From: Litsea cubeba
Taxonomy: Eukaryota > Streptophyta > Magnoliopsida > Laurales > Lauraceae
DNA length: 64,000 nt
Reading direction: 5' to 3'
Assembly: GCA_012931725.1 (NCBI GenBank)
Contig: CM022946.1
Coordinates: forward strand, 50,397,477 to 50,461,476
Shown in pieces: positions 56,402 through 64,000 of the stretch (position 1 is its first letter; every line of letters starts with the position of its first letter). The position numbers and the translations under genes were made by a program. Under the pieces are notes generated by a model. It saw only the letters and a program-made list of their open reading frames with translations. It made no database searches and was not told the DNA's origin.

Positions 56402-58579
56402 CTAGACCAGAATAATTGGTAGGCTCTGATAGACCGGGTGGTCTTCAGGAACCCCTGTACACTTCAGTGCAGCCAGGCTCCCCTCCTCGAACAGAATGGA
56501 GGTGATCTCCTCCACCTGCCTCTCATACTCCTCCGTAGCCTGGTCCACCCCCTTCTGAAATGAAGATTGGGCCTCAGTCTGCAGAGAGGACTTGAGGTCA
56601 GCGTTCTCCTTCTTCAGCTCGGCGTTTTCTTTCTGAAGCCTCTCGACTTCGGCACGCCTGGCTAGCACTTCGCCACGCTGCCTCAACGATTCAGCTGCCG
56701 AATCAGCCTTCGCTCTGGCCAGCTCCGTCTCCAGCTCGGCAATCCTCCTCGTCTTCACCCAAATCTCGCCCTTCAACTGATGGGTTGTCGACGTGAGATC
56801 GGTGATGCTGACCAGCGCCACATCCAGCTGCGCAGTTGCCTCGGCGCTGCTCCTCTTCAGCTCTCCCAGCTCCTTCTTCAATTTTTCCCTTCGGACTCCA
56901 GTTGGGTGATCTTAGAGACGTTCTTGTCGCTCCTCTCCATTACCAACTGGAGCCTCTGCACATTCTGCAAAAGAAAACAAGTCAGATGGGAGCAGCCGAA
57001 ATGAAATACATCAAAAGAACATCAATGGTACTTACTTGGAGAGCGGCCTAGATCGCCGAGCCCAGCAAACTCTCATTGTCATACTTCGCCTGCAGCTCCA
57101 TGTCACGTGGCAGGGCACAGGCTTTGGCAAGAGCCCCGATGACGAGACAATTCCCCTGCACCCGGTCCTCCACGTTCAAAGGTTTCCCGGGCTGGGTCTC
57201 CAATCTAGGCCTCCATGCCGCCAGGCAGTACGAGGTCCGGAGGCCGATCCGGACCCTTGCCCTACAATGACATTGAGGTCACGAGCCGTCTCAGCAGCCA
57301 CCCTGCTCGCTAGCGCACTTTTTCCAGGGGGTGCCTTGCCTCCAGAGGTGCGCGCAGGCGCCTTGTCTTTAGGGGCCTGCTCGGCCCCCAATTCTTTCTC
57401 CCCCGCCTTGGACCTATTCCTCGGCGGAGACCCGTCCCTCGGACGATCCGGTGAGCGCCTCCACACTCCTTCGATTGGAGCAGTAGCCGGGGCAGAAGAA
57501 ACAGTAGCTCCCCCGAGCCCGAAGCCATGTGGGCACTGGTAGAAGAAGGCATCGCAGAAGACGAAGACCCGCACCTAAACTTGGCTGCCAGGTCCTTGGT
57601 TCCGGGCACTCTTGAGCTGCCCTCCATCCTATTTTCCGGGTCAGATGTATAAGCGTCCACTACCTCCTTTAAACTCGGCGATCCAAACTGGAAGAAGTAG
57701 ATGCCTCAGCACCAGACGCAGCTCGGCTCGCAGCAGGATCGATCAGGGGCACGCCCGCAGGCACGGCCACAGTGACAGGAGGGAGATCAGGCTGCAGTTC
57801 GTCCTCTGACACCGCCCTAGTCCTCCTGTAATGGCCGCGGTATCTCGGCGTGTATCCCAACATTTTCTAGGCCGATCTGTTCTCGTACCCGGCGTACCTC
57901 TCGAGCTTCCTGTGGTCAGTGACGTTCTTTGTCCAACCGTCACTCGCAGCCCGGCGCTGCCTCGCTCGTAGTTCTGCACAGCAAACAACAAGAGTATCAG
58001 TTCGGCAATATAAAAGTTAAGCAAAAAGAGCATAATGAAGAGTCGGTGTTTACTTATGACGGCCTCGAGATGGCGAGGGACCCTGAGCGTCCTGTCCTCG
58101 CCAGCGCCGAACTCCCAATCCCCCGAAACACAGAAGAGATCTTCCTCGGCGTTTTTACTAGAATCCTCCACGGCCAGGACGAAGCCCTTTCGGAGCTGCT
58201 TCACCCGAAGATAATAGTTGTCTCCCCCAGCCTTGCAGATGTCGTACACGTCCTCGATATCGTGGACGCCCAAATTAATCCCCAAAATCTCGTTCAATCT
58301 CGCCGTGCCCATGATGACCTTGAAGCCATTGGGCATTAGCTGGCAAGGGGTGATGGACCAGGCGCTAAGACAGGCTCTAAGCAGGGGATGCAGAGGAAAT
58401 CTGACCCCACCTTCGATCACAGAGATCAAAGGGAACGGCATCCAGCCGTAGGACCAGCAGCGCAGGGCGTGGTCGCAGGGAGTCGCCGGCCTGAGGCGGA
58501 CCCTCTCCGGGATATTGAACGTAGCCCTAAACCTAGCCATACCCTCATCCGTGTCTAACTGAAACCTAGGGGTGGCCAT
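56402..58579 (-). pseudogene. Antisense Transposase_28-like/coiled-coil gene of element B
   Basis: ATG at 58579 starts MATPRFQLDTDEGMARF. Exon 1 (58579-58054) carries FPLHPLLRACLSAWSITPCQ and LMPNGFKVIMGTARLNEIL, which resemble the 'putative gypsy type transposon' domain (Pfam Transposase_28). An 80-bp GT-AG intron (57974-58053) joins in phase to exon 2 (LRARQRRAASDGWTKNV), which has a TAG at 57867 and a frameshift in a disordered proline/alanine-rich part. A 71-bp intron (56965-57035) leads to exon 3, a long coiled coil (RIAELETELARAKADSA, RLQKENAELKKENADLKS). A homopolymer frameshift lies near 56883. Convergent with pol, it lies between integrase and the 3' LTR. The layout resembles the antisense gene of C. 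Its function is unknown. Confidence 0.82.
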
Positions 58580-58829
58580 CTCTACAAGAAGAAGAAGGCG
58601 AAAAGAAACCCTGAAGGCAGAAGCCCTAAAAAAAGACAGGGGCACGAAGTCACTTACTGAAGCAGAAGCGCGAATCAAGAATCGATCTGGGCACGCCTTA
58701 CAGTCGTCCTCGCCAGAACACTGTGGAGAGATCTTGAGAAGACAGACAAAGACCAGAGCAAGAATCGAAGGCAAGGGCAAAGAAAATCAGAAAAGAAGAT
58801 AAAGAAAGGGGAACGGAGGAAGACAACCC

Positions 58830-58837
58830 TATTTATA
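58830..58837 (-). promoter_or_regulatory. TATA box of the antisense gene in element B
   Basis: The minus strand reads CCCCTATAAATAGGGTT, a textbook TATA box, 251 bases before the ATG at 58579. It lies only about 270 bases from the 3' LTR. Confidence 0.72.
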
Positions 58838-59093
58838 GGGGAAGGAAGCCCTCTTTGGGCGCCATTCATGAATTTGAAAAGACAGACTTCGCGATCCACG
58901 CCTTTCTCATCATCTTGATGGCACGATCAGTGAGGAAGCAATACGTGTAGCCACCGGTTCGTTTCCCGGGGCGAACGGGACGCGGTATTTATTGCCTTGG
59001 AGATATCGAAGCGGCGCCCAGTAATGATCTAAGCATCTCCAGTTGGACTCTCCAGCTTCTGACCCCTAAAGGCTAGGGCGCTTAAGAAGTCAC

Positions 59094-59107
59094 AAGCTAG
59101 GGGCAAT
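59094..59107 (+). other. Polypurine tract of element B
   Basis: AAGCTAGGGGCAAT lies directly before the LTR start TGTGTGGGG. The G-rich core matches the gypsy pattern, though the tract is short. Confidence 0.6.
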
Positions 59108-59971
59108 TGTGTGGGGAGATTTTCAAGACTCCAGGATTATGCTAATCACGGCTATAAGATGTGACTAAGCACTCTCACGTGCCATCCACGTGCCACCCAG
59201 ACTCGCCTCGACTGCCAGGATAGAGGTCTCAGCCGAAACCAGACAGACTTTGGCTGCTAGCGCCGAGCTCTGCTACCAAGGGCCCACTTCGGCTAAAGAG
59301 CTTGACCCTGGCCAAATGAGCCGGGATGGAAGCTGAAATGAAGAAGAAACCCCACTCGCGCCCCACACCCGCCACGTCATCAGACACGTGGTAGAATAGG
59401 GGCGCGAGCCAGTGGGACAGATGCAACATCCAGCCATCCACAATCTTCGCCAGATCGCCGACAGGGCAGCATCCAGCGGCTGTAGCCAAATCAGGGCAAG
59501 GCCCGAGGATGGATTCGATGGGACCTCTACCGCCAAAGGCGTCCAACATGATCTGGCCCAACATGACATGCATTAAATGCAATGTGGGCTGATCCGACTG
59601 GCATTAAATGCAATGTGGGCTGAGATGGACCGCATTTATTACTTTGTGGGCTGATAAGGACTTCCCTATCAAATCAGGGGACCCACTCCAAAATATCATC
59701 AAGGGTCCTCTATAAATAGGACCCCATTCCACATGCAAGGTACGCAACCTACACACTTGAGAGTCATTACTCTGCCTCTCTTCTTCCTCTCCTTCCTTAG
59801 TTAAGTTCATACACTGACTTAGGCATCGGAGAGCCTTGCGCCGCCCAGGCCAGGGTCCTCTGACTGCTTGTTCTTCCCTTTTAGGCTTAGAGGCAGCAGA
59901 TCATCTTCTTTCATTCGGATAAGTCCTATCAAGCACCCTTAATCTTGTGAGTCATCATTTTTGCACTTAGA
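59108..59971 (+). repeat. 3' LTR of element B
   Basis: It starts TGTGTGGGGAGATTTTCAAG and ends GCACTTAGA, with the final CA changed to GA. The TATA box is intact at 59711-59718. The target duplication GCTAG follows at 59972-59976. Confidence 0.93.
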
Positions 59972-59976
59972 GCTAG

Positions 59977-60659
59977 CATGATTGGTGTTGCTTTTATTAT
60001 GCTTATGATATGATGTTGTGCATGTGGGTCATACTCATGGTGGGTAGCCAAGCATTCATCTATAATTATGGGTGTGATGGAATGGGTTGGCATAAGAAAC
60101 AGGTGGGATGTGAACTTCTACTTCACTGAGGATTAGAAATAGCCGTTGAATTGGGTTAGTGATCTCATCTAGACCATGGAAGTCTCATTTACCCACTGCC
60201 AGTTACATATATTGAATTGAGAAAAGGAAAGATCGGACACCTCGGACCCATTGTGTTTTCCATTTTATCATGTGGTCTGGGGCTCAGGCCAATCAAACCC
60301 TTATACCCACTTACCATCATCTGCACCAAGTTTGACATGATGACCTGTTTTCACCAAATATTACATATTCATAAAACTGAACTTGTAAAGCCAACACTCA
60401 TGGTGGATCCCTCGGTCTTCAAGTTGATAGGATCACTCAGGGCCAGTAGGCACCCTATATAAAAATAAAAAAACTGAACTAGTAAAAACATTAAAATCTT
60501 TGCCCTAAGGGCTAAAATCAAGGTTAGGATGAGATATTTGCCAGCTTACCTCTAGGTACATTCTATAAACTAGAAACATTCTAGGTACATCAATGACAGC
60601 TTCTTCATTTTGTCATTGCTATCTTCTCGGTCCCTTTGGGCATTATGTTGCCTCTTAGG
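59977..60659. other. Flank of the element B insertion
   Basis: Non-coding continuation of the sequence before 27608. I see no gene, repeat or transposon end. Confidence 0.4.
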
Positions 60660-61439
60660 TGTAAGACCCCGTCCCGAGTTAATCACGATTAACTCTTATT
60701 AAGTGAACTTATGGCTAATTAACCGTGTTTAATTGAATTGATGATGACCAAATTGACTTGGTTTAGCCTAAAGAGGATAAATTAAGCTTAAGGAACTTGC
60801 GAAATGGATTGTAAGTGAATTGAATGAGTTTTTGAACTCAAACTTGAAATTGAGGGACTTTTATGTAAATATGGATTTTCACGTATTTCATCGAATACGG
60901 AAACTCTTGATGCCAACACGCGTATCTCGAGGAGTACATTTACTTTCGTCAAAGGCTCGAAGTCGTTTGACGAATATTGGGTCAAGTGACCCTCCATTTG
61001 ACTTAATTTGAGATGAATTATGAGGTGGAGGGGCTACTTGCAATTCATTCTCTTATATAAGCTAAGAGATGAGTGAACTCAATTCACTCATCTCCATTCA
61101 AGCCCTAGGCACACCGTTTCCCTCTATTTCTCTCTTCTTTCTTCCATTTCATCTCCATCAAGCATCAAAGCTGAGGATTTCAAGTGGTTTTGGAAGAGCC
61201 TTCTTCATCTTCTTCCTCTTTCTCAAGTTGGTTTTCACTTTGAAGTGGTAGAGCTTGACTTGGAGAGGTTTTCATCTCAAATAGCAAGCTACAGAAGGGG
61301 TTTTTCATCAATTCCTCCTCAAACAAGGCATGTTATACTCATCTTATGATTTATGGTTGTTTTCAAGTTGTTAAGACTCAAAGGAAGCAAAAACCCATGG
61401 TTTTAGCTTCAGAAATTCTGAAGCTCAAAATGAGCTTCT

Positions 61440-61790
61440 GGGTATCTGTCGGTCGACCGACGAGCTGACCGACAGATCTAGGACCTGTTTTCAGTGAATT
61501 TTAGCTCTCTAGAATTCTGACCGACGCATGGTTGGTCGACAGATGACCTGACCGATAACACAGGTCAAAAGATATAGTGAAATTCCAGCTCTCTGGAATT
61601 CTGACCGAAGTTATGTCGGTCAGCCGACATAAGGAGGTCGGTCGACCGACAAGTCTACCGATAACATGAAGAATTGGTTCAGTGAATTCCAGCTCTCTGG
61701 AATTCTGACCAACGCATCGTCGGTCAGCCGACCTGAAGTTGTCAGTCGACCGACAGGCCGACCGACGAGCTGACCGACACTGTACAGCAA
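61440..61790. repeat. GGTCGGTCGACCGAC-containing tandem repeats
   Basis: The block 'agctctctggaattctgacc' recurs at 61503, 61587 and 61691, each followed by self-complementary gtcggtcgaccgac-type words. Spacing is 84-104 bases. Confidence 0.85.
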
Positions 61791-62087
61791 TGCATTAACT
61801 TGTCTTTTTTGAAGCCTAATGTATACAGACTGAATTTGTTAAGGTCTAAGCCTTCATAAGTGTAAACTCAGTTTTCCGAATACATGGTTACAAATGATAT
61901 TCATCAAAAATAGTACGTGTATTGGAAAATGAATGTTTTACTCATTTGTTTGGCTTAGAAGTCTGACTATAATTGGTTAGCTTCCACATCTTTATGGTCC
62001 TCATCTCATGAGTGAACTACACTGACATAATGTACTGTATATTAATTGAATAAATGAAAAGAAATGGAAAGTTACTAAAGGTAACAA

Positions 62088-62125
62088 CGAATTGAATTGA
62101 ATCGAATTGAATTGAATTGAATTGG
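62088..62125 (+). repeat. (GAATT)n microsatellite
   Basis: About seven imperfect copies of the five-base unit GAATT. Confidence 0.9.
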
Positions 62126-62864
62126 AATTAATTGATAAATCCTGCTGCAACAGATGTTTGGGGCATTCCGGAGCCTCGTGGACAGTTAGTGATCTCTGAT
62201 CAAGACACTGACAAGTTCCACTCATTTGACAAGTCATTAATCCTTGAGGCCTGGGTCATTGAATGGTGCGCTGTTCGACCCTGAGTCAATAAAGGACACA
62301 AGCCATGTAATAGAAATTAAATGAATGTTTTAGTAGATATCAATTTACTGATATGACTTGACACATTGTATATATAAATTGTTATTGTTCATATTGAATT
62401 GTTAAGTCAAGAAATGACTTGTTCTCATTCTTGATAACTTCTACTATCATAGAATTGTATACTTGTTGAACCGTCGTGTTCAGGGTACTATTGATGAATG
62501 TCACAGGCCCAGATGCCCGTGCCGGTCCTACCGAGACCGCGCCGCCAGCGGAGAATGCCCGCCCGATACCTCCATGAGGTTTAATCAAGTGGATTTGATT
62601 TCGGATTGCAAATAGAATAATTTTGGGATCAAATTAGAAATAGATTTTGTAAATCATTTTGGAATGTAATTGAAGTTCCCGTATTGTATTAAGTATACGG
62701 TGGTTGACTTCCTTGAACATAGAACTGAACTTGTATATTGGACTTTACTTTTTGTAAAGCACTTATATATTATGTTTTCGTCAATGTATATCTTCCGCAA
62801 TTTTATACATGTGACAGGTATTGTATTTGATATCCCTTGTGAGTTTCATTTTAGCTTTTGTTAA

Positions 62865-64000
62865 CACTACTAGAAATATTGGCATTGGCTGATGAGGAAG
62901 CGGGCAGCCGCTTGGGGCGGTCGCAAGTAGCACCTTTAACGACCGCCAGAATCACCATTAGCGGCCGCATATGGCGGTCGCTGAAGACTTATATAATAAA
63001 CCCCGCGCGAGTCCCTCTCTTCCTTCCCACTTTTTTTCCCCTTTTCCCCTCCCGCGCTCTGCACTCCTCTGGTCCAGCGATCTACACTCCCGCCGCGATT
63101 CCGCCGGAGCCCGCCTGAACCGGAGCCGCCTCCCTCCTTCTCCCTCCCTCCCTCTCCCTCCCTCTCTCTATTTCTCTCTATCTCCCTCACTCCCTCTCCC
63201 TGTCGCTCTGCACGCTACTGTCCCGTGCGCCGGAGCCACCACCGGAAATCTCTCTCTCGCTCCCTGTTCCGAGCCGGTCCTCGGTCTCTCTCTCCCCCTC
63301 CCTCCCTCTCTCTATTTCTCTCTCCCTCACTCCCTCTCACTCTGCCTCACTCCCTCTCTCTCTATTTCTCTCTCTCCCTCCCTCTTTCTCTATCTCTCTC
63401 TCTCCCTCCCTCCCTCCCTCTCCCTCTCCCTTTGCACTTTGCCCTCCCGCCCCAAGATCCTGTGTTCGTCGGATTCTAGACCGGATTCGCGTGAATCTGT
63501 GCAGGTGCTGTGACATTGGCCGATTTGCTGTGCTGCCTCCCTTTCCAAACCAACCATCGCCTCTTGCTAATTGTCAGAAGGAGAAATCCACTTCTGGGTT
63601 TTTTTGACTTGCAGGTAATTTTTTTTTGTTTTTTATTTGCTGCTCTTTTCCATGCTTTCTCTTTAAATTTTAATTGATTGATTTTAGTGGATATGGTTTC
63701 TGCATTACATTTTTTGTGATCAAATTTTATAATCCTTGTTAGGAGACCTTAAAGTTGTAATTTATAACCCTTAGATGAAATACATTTTTTGTGATCAAAT
63801 TTGGGGTAAGTAAAAACAAATGAATCATATGTCTATGCAAGGATTTGGATTCAGCAACAGATACCACATTAAAGCCTCCTTCTAAAAGTTAAGAAATCAA
63901 CCTCTATATGTGTGTATGTGTGATAAAATATAGACCCTCCTAATAAGCACTTTGAACTTCATTGCAAGTGATTGAGGCCTGGAAGTCGGCATTCAGGAGA
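62865..64000 (+). mobile_element. CACTA element, left end, open at the window edge
   Basis: CACTACTAGAAATATTGGC is a CACTA terminus, preceded by TAA as a possible 3-bp duplication. Subterminal words GGCGGTCGC, CGACCGCC, GCGGCCGC and GGCGGTCGCT follow within 120 bases in both orientations. The motif differs from the ACCGACG type at 21-25 kb, so this is another family. From 63000 the sequence looks like a gene leader, with a CT-rich block, a GC-rich stretch and a splice-donor-like CAGGTAATT at about 63613. I recognise no captured protein. The right end is off-window. Confidence 0.75.
63118..63430 (+). repeat. CT-rich microsatellite block
   Basis: Mixed (CTCC)n and (CTCT)n over about 310 bases. 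Frames through it give only leucine/serine/proline-rich, low-complexity translations and are not called as genes. Confidence 0.9.

Larger units (their letters stand above)
27613..59971 (+). mobile_element. Ty3/gypsy element B, interrupted by element C
   Basis: LTRs at 27613-28460 and 59108-59971 are flanked by the 5-bp duplication GCTAG (27608-27612 and 59972-59976). Without element C and its duplicated bases the element is about 12.3 kb. It encodes a gag-pol on the plus strand, then a 117-bp tandem repeat, then a TATA-driven gene on the minus strand. It is the same family as element A. The many stops in gag-pol make it inactive. Confidence 0.95.
60660..62864 (+). repeat. Possible gypsy LTR or solo LTR
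   Basis: It starts TGTAAGACCCCGTCCCGAGTT, which resembles the start of some plant gypsy LTRs. A TATA-like 'cttatataagc' is at about 61053, followed by a CATC/TTC-rich leader. No CA end with a matching duplication, no primer-binding site and no coding region were found, so the 3' limit is only the next transposon. Confidence 0.35.

Noticed and set aside
60217..60462. 81-codon frame as a gene
   Set aside because: No motif, no homologue recognised and no supporting splice or promoter signals.
63118..63500. 180-codon frame over the CT-rich block
   Set aside because: Its translation is low-complexity leucine/serine/proline from a microsatellite.

Overview
The window is plant nuclear DNA, almost certainly from an angiosperm with a large, repeat-rich genome. 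The evidence is Ty3/gypsy elements with plant-type primer-binding sites, plant mobile domain (PMD) genes, MULE and CACTA transposons, FAR1-type zinc fingers, and fragments of plant DUF630, PIP5K and beta-tubulin genes. I find no intact host gene, no rRNA or tRNA gene, no CRISPR array and no prokaryotic operon. Nearly every base that can be explained belongs to a transposable element, most of them broken by stop codons and frameshifts.

Layout. 1-6308: the 5' part of a Ty3/gypsy element (A) on the minus strand: LTR, gag, protease, RT, RNase H and part of integrase. Its internal 3' end and second LTR lie outside the window. 6665-13497: a complete Mutator-like element (MULE) with matching inverted ends and a perfect 9-bp target duplication. 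It carries two convergent genes, a PMD gene (plus) and a FAR1-MULE-SWIM-OTU transposase (minus). 13.7-15.8 kb: decayed Ty1/copia gag and RT pieces. 16281-18127: a probable Pack-MULE carrying the 5' coding end of a DUF630 gene. 19.0-21.3 kb: an LTR-like remnant split by a 1.29-kb hAT-like element with an 8-bp target duplication. 21.3-25.6 kb: CACTA ends with long arrays of ACCGACG/CGTCGGT subterminal repeats, interrupted by a SINE-like sequence and a 372-bp Tourist-like MITE. 25.8-26.8 kb: a chimeric capture of PIP5K exons followed by beta-tubulin exons. 27608-59976: a nested pair of gypsy elements. 60.0-62.9 kb: unresolved sequence with an LTR-like start and short tandem repeats. 62865-end: the left end of another CACTA element.

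The nest can be read base by base. Element B (LTRs 27613-28460 and 59108-59971, target duplication GCTAG) is the same family as A, on the plus strand. Inside its integrase sits element C (LTRs 33420-35958 and 50926-53435, target duplication GGGGG), a 20-kb element on the minus strand. C has lost all of RT and RNase H and part of integrase, yet keeps gag, protease, G-patch and most of integrase.

B and C each carry a second gene running against gag-pol, with its own TATA box, a start codon and spliceable introns. B's antisense gene encodes a Transposase_28-like ('putative gypsy type') N-terminal region and a C-terminal coiled coil. C's encodes a PMD-like region and a C-terminal coiled coil. PMD genes therefore occur here in two unrelated transposon classes. 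The MULE arranges PMD and transposase convergently, as mudrB and mudrA are arranged in MuDR. These accessory genes are the most interesting biology in the window.
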